Assembly (NCBI RefSeq): GCF_000526215.1
Contig: NZ_JAFQ01000004.1
Span: forward strand, 2,108,001 to 2,172,000
Length of the DNA stretch: 64,000 nucleotides
Source: Nocardia sp. BMG51109
GTDB taxonomy: Bacteria > Actinomycetota > Actinomycetes > Mycobacteriales > Mycobacteriaceae
Direction of reading: 5' to 3'
The notes under the pieces were generated by a model that searched no databases, had not been told where the DNA came from, and worked only from the letters and a program-made list of their open reading frames with translations. The translations under genes were made by a program, and so were the position numbers. This document shows positions 44,027-52,860 of this stretch, one piece after another. Within the stretch, counting starts at the first letter, position 1, and every line of letters begins with the position of its first letter.

Positions 44027-44722
44027 CTATCCGATGCCTGCGACGGGCCGCGCATCCAGCTCCACCGCGGAGCCGAGCAGGTCGCCGCTGCGGCGCACGA
44101 GGTTCAGCATCGGTTCGCGCAGGGCCCGCAGGCCCTCCAGATCGGCGGCGGCGATGCGCGTGGTCACCATCGCGCTCAGCGCCGCGACCAGGGTCTGGCA
44201 CGCGAAGTGCTGCTGCTCGGTGCGGGCACCGACGATATCGGCCAGCAGCGCCACGAAGGCCTCCTGCCGCTGCGCGCGCCGGGCGATCGCCTCAGGCCCG
44301 ACCGCGTAGACCTCGACCAGATACAGCCGCGCGTAGGCCGGCTCGCTCGCCAGGCCCTCCAGGTACGCGGTCAGCAGCGCGTCCATCCGGTGTTCGAATG
44401 CCTCGGCCGCGCCCATCGCCTCGAGCGAATCCGCCTGCACCCGAGCCGCTTCCATGATCCGGTCGAGCAGCAGCCGCACCGCTCGCTCGAAGGCGGTGTC
44501 GAAACAGTCCTCCTTGGAACGGAACTGCTCGTAGAAGGTCTCCCGGGATACGCCGGCCCGCTTGATGATCGACGCCACCGACGTTCCCACGTAACCGTTC
44601 TCGACCATCGCGTCGGCCATCGCATCCAGGATGCGGTCGCGCTGCGCCGCGATCACCGTCTCCCGGGGCAGGCCGTGACGGCCGCGGGGCAGCTGGCGGG
44701 TGGGGCTGACCGGCTCTGGCAT
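44027..44722 (-). CDS. TetR-family transcriptional regulator
   Basis: The 231-residue protein has an N-terminal TetR helix-turn-helix (RDRILDAMADAMVENGYVGT, VASIIKRAGVSRETFYEQF, SKEDCFDTAFERAV, about residues 30-85). A helical ligand-binding domain follows. The ATG at 44722 is preferred over a longer start at 44749. It diverges from an SDR gene 132 bp away, the usual layout for a repressor and its target. Inverted repeats lie in the intergenic region. The ligand is unknown; an acyl-CoA or other lipid is plausible given the SDR type. Confidence 0.88.
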   Translation of the reverse strand: MPEPVSPTRQLPRGRHGLPRETVIAAQRDRILDAMADAMVENGYVGTSVASIIKRAGVSRETFYEQFRSKEDCFDTAFERAVRLLLDRIMEAARVQADSLEAMGAAEAFEHRMDALLTAYLEGLASEPAYARLYLVEVYAVGPEAIARRAQRQEAFVALLADIVGARTEQQHFACQTLVAALSAMVTTRIAAADLEGLRALREPMLNLVRRSGDLLGSAVELDARPVAGIG

Positions 44723-44741
44723 ATCGACGACCGTAGCACCG

Positions 44742-44804
44742 AAGAACACTTCTGTTCACAAACGGCCCGACGTAACCCGGACCGGCCCTCCGGTTAGTGT
44801 TCTT
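44742..44804. promoter_or_regulatory. candidate TetR operator region
   Basis: GAACA-CTTC-TGTTC (44744-44757) is a perfect dyad. AAGAACACT (44742-44750) recurs inverted as AGTGTTCTT at 44796-44804. Both lie between the divergent TetR and SDR starts and could be repressor sites. Confidence 0.45.
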
Positions 44805-44854
44805 GTCGACGGAAGGCCGGCGAAAGGCCGTCACGAACGAGAGGACCAAACACC

Positions 44855-45622
44855 GTGGAGATTTCGGGCTCCGCCGCAATCATCACCGGAGCTGCGTCCG
44901 GGCTGGGCGCCGCGACCGCGAAGCGTTTCGCCGATCAGGGCGCGACCGTGTTCGGGCTGGACCTGCAGCAGTCCATCGAGCGCGCCGGCGACGGCGTTCC
45001 GGCCGGTGTCACCCTGATTCCCACCGACGTCACCAGCGCCGACGAGGTGTCGGCCGCGGTCGACAAGGTCGTCGAGTCCGGCGTGCCGCTGCGCATCGTC
45101 GTGAACTGCGCCGGTGTCGGCTGGGCCGGGCGCATCCTGTCGAAGAACGGCCCGCACGATCTGGAGCTGTTCCGCACCGTCATCACCGTGAACCTGCTCG
45201 GCACGTTCAACGTGATGCGGCTGGCGGCCGACGCCATCACCAAGACCGAGCCGGTCGACGAGTACGGTCAGCGCGGGGTCGTCATCAACACGGCGTCGGT
45301 GGCGGCGTTCGAGGGCCAGATCGGCCAGATCGCCTACTCCGCGTCCAAGGGCGGCGTGGCCGGCATGACCGTTCCGGCCGCCCGCGACCTGGCGCAGTTC
45401 GGCATCCGGGTCGACACCATTGCCCCCGGCATCATCGACACCCCGATGCTGGCCGGCGTGACCGAGGAGTATCGCAAGGGCCTGGAGGCCGGCGTGCCGT
45501 TCCCGTCGCGCCTGGGCCGCCCCGACGAGTACGCGCAGCTGGCGCAGTACATCGTCGAGCACGACTACCTCAACGGCGAGACCTTCCGGATGGACGGCGC
45601 CCTGCGCATGGCGCCGCGCTGA
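44855..45622 (+). CDS. SDR-family oxidoreductase, 3-hydroxyacyl-CoA dehydrogenase type
   Basis: The GTG start follows GAGAGGACC. The 255-residue protein has the cofactor motif GAASGLG (residues 12-18), NCAGVG, and the catalytic Ser...YSASK set (NTASVAAFEG, YSASKGGVAGM). It continues with IRVDTIAPGIIDTPML. The overall pattern is closest to type II 3-hydroxyacyl-CoA dehydrogenases (HSD17B10-like), so fatty-acid or steroid beta-oxidation is likely. Control by the adjacent TetR protein is inferred from layout. Confidence 0.87.
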   Translation: MEISGSAAIITGAASGLGAATAKRFADQGATVFGLDLQQSIERAGDGVPAGVTLIPTDVTSADEVSAAVDKVVESGVPLRIVVNCAGVGWAGRILSKNGPHDLELFRTVITVNLLGTFNVMRLAADAITKTEPVDEYGQRGVVINTASVAAFEGQIGQIAYSASKGGVAGMTVPAARDLAQFGIRVDTIAPGIIDTPMLAGVTEEYRKGLEAGVPFPSRLGRPDEYAQLAQYIVEHDYLNGETFRMDGALRMAPR

Positions 45623-45671
45623 CACCGGACGGCTGCTCCCGTAGGTACCGAATGCCGTAGGTACCGAATAT

Positions 45672-45706
45672 CGAAGGCCCGCACCATGCTCCGGTGCGGG
45701 CCTTCG
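45672..45706. terminator. bidirectional terminator between SDR and DUF1361 genes
   Basis: CGAAGGCCCGCACC (45672-45685) and GGTGCGGGCCTTCG (45693-45706) form a perfect 14-bp stem with a 7-nt loop in the gap between convergent genes. Confidence 0.88.
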
Positions 45707-45710
45707 TCGG

Positions 45711-46364
45711 CTACGCCGTTCGCATCCACACGATCGCGCGGCGGGTGGTGTCGATCGTGTCCTCGACAACCGCCTTCGTCACGAAATGCCCGAGGCCCGT
45801 GACGACGAACAGCACCGCGATCGCCGCCGGTGCCCACGACCAGCTGAAGGCCAGCAGTATGCGGTCGAGGCTGGTGCGCGGCTGCACCACCGGCTCCCAG
45901 CTGTTCAGCCGCACCCAGCGGCCGAGGAAGATGCCGATGGCGCACAGCAGATGCAGCCCGATCAGCGCCGGTATCCGCCAGCGGCTCAGCCCGCTGCCGA
46001 CCAGGAACCGGCCCACCTCGGCCAGGGCGAAATGATAGGCCAGAAACCCGGAGACGATGAGCGCCGTATACACCGGCAGCACGGTCGTGACCACCGGCCC
46101 GTCGCCGACGAAGTGGATGTCCTCGCGCAGATGGACCAGATCGGTCACGACGTACGGAGCGTTGGGCAGGAACAGCACGAACAGCACGACGCCGGCCCAC
46201 CACACCGGCGAGCGGGACTGGACGTACACGCCGCGACCGGTGCGGAACACCAACAGCGCCAACGCCACCGGAATCCACGCCAGCACGGTGTTCCAGGCCA
46301 TCCACCAGAAGTCTCGACGAGCCACGTCCATGAGACTCGCCCCCACCGTATCGAGCACATCCAT
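45711..46364 (-). CDS. DUF1361-family membrane protein
   Basis: The 217-residue protein has six predicted helices, for example NTVLAWIPVALALLVF, VWWAGVVLFVLFLPNAPYVV, IPALIGLHLLCAIGIFLGRW and WAPAAIAVLFVVTGLGHF. The FLPNAPYVVTDLVHL and GRWVRLNSWEPV blocks are characteristic of DUF1361. Start ATG 46364 gives MDVLDTVG; the extension to 46427 is basic and would overlap a hairpin. Function is unknown. The 3' end abuts a shared terminator. Confidence 0.83.
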   Translation of the reverse strand: MDVLDTVGASLMDVARRDFWWMAWNTVLAWIPVALALLVFRTGRGVYVQSRSPVWWAGVVLFVLFLPNAPYVVTDLVHLREDIHFVGDGPVVTTVLPVYTALIVSGFLAYHFALAEVGRFLVGSGLSRWRIPALIGLHLLCAIGIFLGRWVRLNSWEPVVQPRTSLDRILLAFSWSWAPAAIAVLFVVTGLGHFVTKAVVEDTIDTTRRAIVWMRTA

Positions 46365-46426
46365 GCATCCATGATGCCCACGGCGGGCGTAACGGACACG
46401 TCCTCCGGGCAATCCCGCGAACGACA

Positions 46427-46467
46427 CGGTCGCCGTGACCTCTCGATCCGAGAGGTCACGGCGACCG
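46427..46467 (-). terminator. 19-bp perfect hairpin downstream of the cold-shock gene
   Basis: CGGTCGCCGTGACCTCTCG (46427-46445) pairs without mismatch with 46449-46467 around a 3-nt ATC loop, about 117 bp after the cspA stop and 62 bp before the DUF1361 start. It is a very stable, probable terminator of the cold-shock transcript. Confidence 0.75.
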
Positions 46468-46510
46468 CATACTTACCGGGCTCGATACGAGCCTTGGTTG
46501 TTCGAACGGC

Positions 46511-46601
46511 TCACCACAGAGCGCGAACGGCTGCGCCTACCAGGCAGGCAACCGTTGCGCTCGGAGAGCACGAACGACTGTGCTCAGAGGGCGCGAACGC
46601 C
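46511..46601 (-). repeat. degenerate 21-24 bp tandem repeat starting in the cspA 3' end
   Basis: Adjacent units at 46579-46601, 46556-46578, 46532-46555 and 46511-46531, plus a partial one further on, share the minus-strand core GCCGTTCGCGCTCT. The first unit contains the cspA stop codon. The core resembles that of the repeat at glpQ1. Confidence 0.7.
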
Positions 46602-46784
46602 GGAGGCCTGCGGGCCCTTCTTGCCCTGAGTGATCTCGAAGCTCACCTGCTGGCCCTCGTCGAGGCCGCGGTAGCCGCTGCCCTCGATCTCCGAGTAGTG
46701 GACGAACACGTCCGGCCCGCCCTCGTGCGCGATGAAGCCGTAGCCCTTCTCCGCGTTGAACCACTTCACGGTTCCCTGAACCAT
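46584..46784 (-). CDS. cspA: cold-shock-domain protein (CspA type)
   Basis: The 66-residue protein is a complete cold-shock domain: [13 protein letters not shown] holds RNP1 and VFVHYSEI holds RNP2, ending [21 protein letters not shown] site lies 9 nt upstream. It binds single-stranded RNA/DNA as an RNA chaperone. The 250 bp before the start contain an A/T-richer patch near 46910-46945, which may be the promoter of a leader of over 100 nt, as often seen for csp genes. Confidence 0.95.
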   Translation of the reverse strand: MVQGTVKWFNAEKGYGFIAHEGGPDVFVHYSEIEGSGYRGLDEGQQVSFEITQGKKGPQASGVRAL

Positions 46785-47034
46785 CTTGTTTTCTCCTGAA
46801 AGGTGTTACTGCCGGTCGCCGCGGTCGCGGCACCGAGTCGCATCCAGACGGCGACTTGCAACTTGCCCGGCAAGGAGAAAGCGACGCCCGCACACTGTTC
46901 CGCGCGAGCATGATTAACACGAACACACAAAAAATGCGACCAATCACCTTAACGCATCGGAACCGGAGAGGTTCCCGCGTGGGGGCCGACCATGACCAGG
47001 GTCACAATCGGCCCCGCGCTCGGGTCCGGGCGAA

Positions 47035-49062
47035 TCAGAGCGTGCGGGTCAGCCGGTCTGCCAGGACCTGGGCGAAGTGCGCCGGATCCTTCAGCTCCCC
47101 GCCCTCGGCGAGAACGGCCGTGCCGTACAGCAATTCGGCGGTCTGGGTGAGTTCCTCCGCCGTGCCCGCGTCGGCCTCCGCCTTGTTCTCGCCGTACGCG
47201 TCCCGCAGCCCGGTGACCAGCGGATGGTCCGGATTGATCTCCAGGATCCGCTTGGTCTCCGGCAGGACCTGGCCGGAGGCGCGGTACATCCGCTCCAGCT
47301 GCGGGGTGAAGTCGAAGACGTCGCCCACCACACAGGCCGGGGAGGTGGTCAGGCGCGAGGACAGGCGCACCTCCTTGACGCTCTCGTCGAGGGTCTGCTT
47401 CAACCACTGCAGCACGTCGCCGAAGTCCTTCTCCCGCTGTTCGCGCAGCTGCTCGGAGGCCTTCTTCTCCTCCTCGGTCTCCAGGTCCACCTCGCCCTTG
47501 GCGATGGACTGGAACTGCTTGCCGTCGAATTCCGGCACCGAGCCGACCCACATCTCGTCGACCGGGTCGGTGAGGACGAGCACCTCCAGACCCTTGGCCT
47601 TGAACGCCTCCATATGCGGCGAGTTCTCGATCTGCTGCCGGGACTCGCCGGTCATGTAGTAGATCTGGTCCTGGCCGTCCTGCATCCGCTCCACGTACTC
47701 GGCCAGCGTGGTCGGTTCCTGCTCGGAATGGGTCGACTCGAACGACGAGACCTGCAGGATCGTCTCGCGATTGTCGAAGTCGGACAGCAGGCCCTCCTTG
47801 AGCACCCGGCCGAACTCGTTCCAGAACTTCTCGTACTTCGACTTGTCGCCGCTCTTCTCGGCGGCGTCTTCCCCGGCATCCTGTGCCTCGGCGGCGGCGC
47901 CCTGCATGTCCTTGATGGTGGACAGCACCTTGCGCACCAGCCGCTTGCGGATCATCTGGATCTGCCGGTCCTGCTGCAGGATCTCGCGAGACACGTTGAG
48001 CGACAGGTCCTGCGCGTCCACCACGCCCTTGACGAAGCGCAGATACTCCGGCATCAGCTCTTCGCAGTTGTCCATGATGAACACCCGCCGGACATACAGC
48101 TGCACACCGCGACTGTGCTCGCGCTGGAACAGGTCGAACGGCGCGTGCGACGGAATGAACAGCAGCGCCTGGTACTCGAAGGTGCCCTCGGCCCGCATCG
48201 GAATGATCTCCAGCGGATCGTCCCAGGCGTGCGAGACGTGCTTGTAGAACTCCTTGTACTCCTCGTCGGAGACCTCGCTGCGCGGCCGCGTCCACAGCGC
48301 CTTCTGCGAGTTCAGGGTCTGGTCCTCGACGACCGTCTTCTCTGCGGGTTCGGCGCCCTCCTCGCCGTCGTCCACGGTGACCGTCCGCTCGACCTGCATG
48401 CGGATCGGCCAGGCGATGAAATCGGAGTACTTCTTGACGATCTCGCGGAGCTTCCACTCCTGGGTGTAGTCGTACAGGTGGTCGTCGTCATCGGCCGACT
48501 TCAGGTGCAGCGACACCGCGGTGCCCTGCGGCGCCGATTCCAGCGTCTCTATCGTGTAGGTGGAGCTGGCCGCGGTCGACTCCCAGCGTGTTGCGGTTGT
48601 CTCGCCGGCCTTGCGGGTGGTCATGGTGACCCGGTCGGCCACCATGAAGGTCGAATAGAAGCCGATACCGAACTGACCGATCAGCTCCTCGGCGTCCTTG
48701 GATTCAGCCTCGGTGCGCCCCCTCGCTTCCAGTAGTTGCCTGCGCAGTTCGGCGGTGCCCGATTTGGCCAGGGTGCCGATCAGGTCGACCACCTCGGCGC
48801 GCGACATGCCGATGCCGTTGTCGCGCACCGTCAGGATCCGGTTGTCCTTGTCGACCTCCAGCTCGACATGCAGATCCGAGGTGTCGACCTCCAGGTCCTT
48901 GTCCCGGAACGACTCCAGCCGCAATTTGTCCAGGGCATCCGATGCGTTCGAGATCAACTCGCGCAGGAAGGTGTCCTTGTTCGAGTAGACCGAGTGGATC
49001 ATCAGTTCCAGGAGCTGATGGGTTTCGGCCTGAAACTCCAGTTCTTCGACGTGCTCAGTCAC
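47035..49062 (-). CDS. htpG: molecular chaperone HtpG (Hsp90)
   Basis: This is a full-length 675-residue bacterial Hsp90. The N-terminal GHKL ATPase shows YSNKDTFLRELISNASDALDK, TVRDNGIGM, GTLAKSGT and IGQFGIGFYS. The middle domain has LYVRRVFIMDNCEELMPEYL and LSLNVSREILQQDRQ, with the catalytic-loop Arg. The C-terminal dimerisation domain follows. An acidic linker (GEEGAEPAEKT) and an extra acidic insertion (GEDAAEKSGDKSKYEKF) are visible. It assists folding of client proteins. The GTG start lies 9 bp after the nuclease stop, so the two are probably co-transcribed. Confidence 0.96.
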   Translation of the reverse strand: MTEHVEELEFQAETHQLLELMIHSVYSNKDTFLRELISNASDALDKLRLESFRDKDLEVDTSDLHVELEVDKDNRILTVRDNGIGMSRAEVVDLIGTLAKSGTAELRRQLLEARGRTEAESKDAEELIGQFGIGFYSTFMVADRVTMTTRKAGETTATRWESTAASSTYTIETLESAPQGTAVSLHLKSADDDDHLYDYTQEWKLREIVKKYSDFIAWPIRMQVERTVTVDDGEEGAEPAEKTVVEDQTLNSQKALWTRPRSEVSDEEYKEFYKHVSHAWDDPLEIIPMRAEGTFEYQALLFIPSHAPFDLFQREHSRGVQLYVRRVFIMDNCEELMPEYLRFVKGVVDAQDLSLNVSREILQQDRQIQMIRKRLVRKVLSTIKDMQGAAAEAQDAGEDAAEKSGDKSKYEKFWNEFGRVLKEGLLSDFDNRETILQVSSFESTHSEQEPTTLAEYVERMQDGQDQIYYMTGESRQQIENSPHMEAFKAKGLEVLVLTDPVDEMWVGSVPEFDGKQFQSIAKGEVDLETEEEKKASEQLREQREKDFGDVLQWLKQTLDESVKEVRLSSRLTTSPACVVGDVFDFTPQLERMYRASGQVLPETKRILEINPDHPLVTGLRDAYGENKAEADAGTAEELTQTAELLYGTAVLAEGGELKDPAHFAQVLADRLTRTL

Positions 49063-49071
49063 GACCAGATA

Positions 49072-50895
49072 TTACGTCGGCGGCCGGGCCGACGGCACGC
49101 GGCTGGGCTCTCGGAAGTCCGACATCGCCGGCACCTCGGTCGCGGCGCCCGGCGCGCCGGGGCGATCGGGCACCATCCAGACCCGCAGCGCGTAGGTGGC
49201 GCGCACATCGTCCTCGTTGTACTCGAGCAGGCGGGTGCGCTGGGTGAGATCGGGTTCCCCGTCGTAGCCGACCGCCTGGCGATACCAGCTCATCGACGCC
49301 TCGCCGCCGGCCTCCGGATCGCGCCAGGCGAAGCCGGCCACGGGGGCGATCTTCTTCAGGCCCTTGCCGTTCGGGCAGATGAACTGCTCGGAGACCGCCT
49401 GGAACATATCCACCCACTGCGGGCCGTCGACGAAATCGCGGACCTGCTCCTCGGTCGGCACACCCGGCCGGCCCGCGAAGCGGCGCGCCGACTCGTACAG
49501 CCACTTGTCCTCGGCGGTGCGCGAATAGCAGTAAGCGGCGAAGGTCTTCCCCGCTACCGCGGCCTCGGCCCGCACGCCCATCAGCCAACCCCAGAACTCG
49601 GCGAACGAGCGGGACTCGTCCGCCGTCGGCAGCGGGTCCCAGGTCACGAACGGGCGGTAGACGCCGTCGAGCAGGGTGCCCCACAAATAGGCGCCGTACT
49701 CCTGGTAACTCTCCAGATCCACGTCCACCTCGACGTCGGCGCGGCGCACCCGGACCTCGTCGAAGCGGCGGACCAGGGGCGCGCCGGACATCCAGGCCCG
49801 CGCCGTGACCACCGTCTCGCGGAACGGCTCGTACTGCCAGTCGTCGGGGTCCTCGCCCGTCCAGCCGGCCAGGTCGTCGATCGTCTGCACGCCGTGGCGG
49901 CGCAGCAGTTCCGCGCGCGAGCCGGGGGCGACCAGGCTGACATCGCGATGTTCGGTGAGCCATCGCTCGCAACTCGTCGTGCCGGTCGAGGCGCCGCCCG
50001 CGACGATCGAACCCGGCACCGGCCGCGACCACCACGGGCAGCGCCGGCACTCGGGCACCTTGGACGGGATCGTGGGCAGTTCGCCGCGCACCACGGCGAT
50101 GCGATCGGCGTAGCGCTGGTCGTAGTCGGCGAGGATCGGCCCCAGATCGTGCACCAGGATGCGATCGAAGTGGTAGCCGATCGACCCGCCGACCAGGGCC
50201 GGGCTAGCCAGGCCGTGCCGCTGCAACATGCGGTAGAGGTGGGCCAGCCGCTGCTGATCGCGAGGCTGGGTGCGCACCCGGACGTGCCTGTCCGGCTGCG
50301 GATCCCAGCGGTACAGATCCGAGGTCAGCGGGTGGAAGTCGGCCGGGTCGGGCTGCCGCGGGTCGGTGACCTTGTGGTTGACCACGATCACCGGGATATA
50401 GCCGCCGCGGGCGGCGTCGCGCAGCAGGATCTCCGACCCGCCGCGGCGGCCGGTATCGGGTTCGCGCGGCAGCAGCGCGCCCCAGATCCGCCGCACGCCC
50501 GCGGCGCAGGCGCGCAGCGTGGCCTCGACCCGCTCGACGGCGGGCAGCGCGGGATCGATCACGATCCAGTGCTCCGGGTCGGCCGCCACGAGTTCGTCGC
50601 GGACTCGCTCCCGGTGCGCGGCCGCCGCCTCGCGGCGCTGCTTGACCCCCGCGTCCTCGGCCACCCCCGCCAGCGCACCGGGCTGGGCGGCCTCCAGATG
50701 CAGGCGGTGCCGACAGCCGACCAGCGCTCGCGCATCGACGAAGGCACCCCGTCCCGACTCGGCTCCGGCCACCGCCCGCGCGGCCACCTCGTCGGCCGCC
50801 GCGGCGACGGCGGCACCGGGCACCGCGGCCGCCGGCCCGGCGGTGCTCCCGCCGTCGTCATCGCGACCATTCCGGTCGCCGCTGCCCGTATACAC
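49072..50895 (-). CDS. TM0106-family RecB-like nuclease with RNase H-like C-terminal domain
   Basis: The 607-residue protein starts at a GTG with a weak ribosome-binding site. The N-terminal half has Cas4/RecB-like elements, including ESGRGAFVDARAL, a LGPILADYDQRYADR segment and the cysteine cluster CRRCPWW near residue 290. A short helix-hairpin region (LLRRHGVQTIDDLAGWTGE) follows. The C-terminal third has an RNase H-like exonuclease pattern (VDVDLESYQEYGAYLWGTLL, and LLEYNEDDVRATYALRVW at the end). Members process DNA or RNA; the precise role is unknown. It precedes htpG. Confidence 0.8.
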   Translation of the reverse strand: MYTGSGDRNGRDDDGGSTAGPAAAVPGAAVAAAADEVAARAVAGAESGRGAFVDARALVGCRHRLHLEAAQPGALAGVAEDAGVKQRREAAAAHRERVRDELVAADPEHWIVIDPALPAVERVEATLRACAAGVRRIWGALLPREPDTGRRGGSEILLRDAARGGYIPVIVVNHKVTDPRQPDPADFHPLTSDLYRWDPQPDRHVRVRTQPRDQQRLAHLYRMLQRHGLASPALVGGSIGYHFDRILVHDLGPILADYDQRYADRIAVVRGELPTIPSKVPECRRCPWWSRPVPGSIVAGGASTGTTSCERWLTEHRDVSLVAPGSRAELLRRHGVQTIDDLAGWTGEDPDDWQYEPFRETVVTARAWMSGAPLVRRFDEVRVRRADVEVDVDLESYQEYGAYLWGTLLDGVYRPFVTWDPLPTADESRSFAEFWGWLMGVRAEAAVAGKTFAAYCYSRTAEDKWLYESARRFAGRPGVPTEEQVRDFVDGPQWVDMFQAVSEQFICPNGKGLKKIAPVAGFAWRDPEAGGEASMSWYRQAVGYDGEPDLTQRTRLLEYNEDDVRATYALRVWMVPDRPGAPGAATEVPAMSDFREPSRVPSARPPT

Positions 50896-51312
50896 GTAAG
50901 CAGTATGGTCCAGACCCCCGACACTCTCGTGAACCGCATCGCACGCGACGGTCTCGGCTCGGTGTCGACCGGCCGGTCCGCGACACGGCCCGATCTCGGC
51001 TCGGACCGAATCGACCCGCCGGTCCCACCCGAGCCGAACTCGAGATGCAGCGGTCTCGTCGGCGCGGTCTCGCCGGGCACGGCCGGATCTCGATCCGGCG
51101 CGACGCGACATCGACTCGCTTCGGCCGGGAAACTTTCCGCATACGGGCGGGCTCCGAGCACGCCGAGACGACCGGTGGCCGATCGGCGACTCGATCCAGC
51201 GTGCCCGCGCAGGCACCCGCGCGAACCCGATAGGGTTGACGCACACTGTGTGCATCGACGACACAGCAGGTACCGGCTGCCTGCGCGAACCAGCACGACG
51301 GAGGGCCTTTTC
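50896..51312. other. intergenic region with a short palindrome, no gene supported
   Basis: This 417-bp gap lies between divergent genes. Frames across it have no recognisable protein. GCACACTGTGTGC at 51241-51253 is a perfect palindrome, preceded by TAGGGTTGAC, and could be an operator or promoter element for the gene at 51313. Confidence 0.5.
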
Positions 51313-51957
51313 ATGGGGTTGTTCACCAAGCGCAAGCGGCGGTCGAACCGCAAGGCCGAGGCGAAAGCCCTCAAGCACAAGGCCGCCGTCGAGGCCAAGC
51401 TCGGCGCGCGCAACGAGCGCAAGCGCAACCGCGCCGAGCTGCGCACCCAGCGTGACATCGCCAAGCAGCAGATCTCGACGCTGAAGGCGGAGGAGAAGGC
51501 GGCGCTGAAGGCCGCCGAGAAGGCCGATCGCGACCTGCTGTCCGCCGGGCAGGTCAAGAAGTACCTCGGCGTCGCCCGGGTGCTGATTCCGGTACTCGCC
51601 CCGCTGGCCTATCGCGCCGCCACATTCGTGCGCGGGCAGATCGACAACCGCCGGGCGCACCGGCTCGGCATCGGCCTGGACCAGCTCGCCGACTTCAGCG
51701 GGCACGGCGCCACATTGCGGGCGCGCGTCGCCAGTGCCGAGTCGTCACTGGCCGAGATCGACTCGAAGGCCGGCAAGAACGACGCCGAGACCCAGAAGTT
51801 CGTCACCGCCACCCGTGACCGCCTCGACAGCCTGAGCACCGCGGTCCGCACCGCCGAGCAGATGCCGCCCCAGCGCCGCCGCGCCGTGCACGCCTCCATC
51901 TCGAACGAGCTGTCCGGGATCGAGGGCGATGTCCTCGCCCGCCTCGGCGTGCGCTGA
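51313..51957 (+). CDS. DUF6474-like coiled-coil protein
   Basis: ATG 51313 follows CGGAGGG by 8 nt. The 214-residue protein begins MGLFTKRKRRSNRKAEAKAL and has a Lys/Arg/Glu/Ala-rich coiled coil through residue 75. A hydrophobic segment ([20 protein letters not shown]) and a second helical region (ATLRARVASAESSLAEIDSK, DRLDSLSTAVRTAE) follow. It resembles the actinobacterial DUF6474 family. The very basic N-terminus may bind nucleic acid or membrane. Function is unknown. Confidence 0.75.
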   Translation: MGLFTKRKRRSNRKAEAKALKHKAAVEAKLGARNERKRNRAELRTQRDIAKQQISTLKAEEKAALKAAEKADRDLLSAGQVKKYLGVARVLIPVLAPLAYRAATFVRGQIDNRRAHRLGIGLDQLADFSGHGATLRARVASAESSLAEIDSKAGKNDAETQKFVTATRDRLDSLSTAVRTAEQMPPQRRRAVHASISNELSGIEGDVLARLGVR

Positions 51958-52074
51958 CCCCGGAGACCCGCATCGATGCGTCACCACCGCGGCGAGCCGC
52001 AGCCGCGCCGACGTGGCGAGCCGCGACCGGCAGGCCGGGCACCCATCCGGCCCGATGACCGACGTACGACAGAC

Positions 52075-52821
52075 GTGAGCACCGAACCGGGCCGGCCCCC
52101 CGAGCACCGGGTCCGCCGCCCGACCGCGCCCGCCGACCACGGTGCGACCGAGATGGGCACCGGCCCGGACCGCGCGACCGCGACCCCGGACCACCGGATG
52201 CACCTGCCCGGCGGGCGGATTCGCCCGATCGGCCCGGCCCGCAGTGCGCGGCCCGCCGGCTCCTCGGACCGCGGTCACCTGCGCGGCCCGCTGGTCGGCA
52301 CGGCCGTCATGGTGCTGGCGGTAGCGGCGCACGGGCTGGCCGGGGGCGGTTTTCCGGATTCGACCGCGCTGATGCTCCTGTCACCGGCGGCCGTGCTCGG
52401 CGGCATGTTCGCCGGGGCGATCTCGCGCGGTACCGGAAACTTCGGGCGGGCGGCGCTTTTCGCGGCGCTGGCGGGCGGCCAGCTGATCGGCCATGCCGTG
52501 CTGGCCGGAACGATCACCCACGACCACGGCCCGGCACACGGCGAATCGAACCACGCGGCAGACGTTCTCGTCCTCGGCGTGCACCTGCCCGCGGGCTGGA
52601 TGCTGCTCGCGCACGGACTCGCGACGCTGCTGTGCACGGTGCTGATCGTCGCCGCCGATCGGCTGTACGCCCTTGTCTCGCAGGCGATCCGGGTGGTCGT
52701 CGGCGCACCGGCGGCACCGCCGCCCCGCTACTCGCGGCGCTGGCCGGGTTTCGTGGCACCCGCCCGCCGCTCGCTCCGCGACGTCTCGATCGGCCCGCGC
52801 GCGCCGCCGGTGTCGGCCTGA
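52075..52821 (+). CDS. His-rich membrane protein of a copper cluster
   Basis: The GTG start is the most upstream reasonable one; the exact start is uncertain because the N-terminus is Pro/Arg-rich. About four to five helices follow from residue 75 (GTAVMVLAVAAHGLAGGG, ALMLLSPAAVLGGMFAGA, ALFAALAGGQLIGHAVLAG, WMLLAHGLATLLCTVLIV). An external loop reads THDHGPAHGESNHAADV, a likely metal-binding stretch, and further His residues lie in the helices. It precedes YcnI-, CopC- and CopD-type genes on the same strand, so a copper role is inferred. No named family is recognised. Confidence 0.68.
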   Translation: MSTEPGRPPEHRVRRPTAPADHGATEMGTGPDRATATPDHRMHLPGGRIRPIGPARSARPAGSSDRGHLRGPLVGTAVMVLAVAAHGLAGGGFPDSTALMLLSPAAVLGGMFAGAISRGTGNFGRAALFAALAGGQLIGHAVLAGTITHDHGPAHGESNHAADVLVLGVHLPAGWMLLAHGLATLLCTVLIVAADRLYALVSQAIRVVVGAPAAPPPRYSRRWPGFVAPARRSLRDVSIGPRAPPVSA

Positions 52822-52860
52822 TCCACCGACACCTTTTCCTTCGATCGAGAAAGTATCTCC

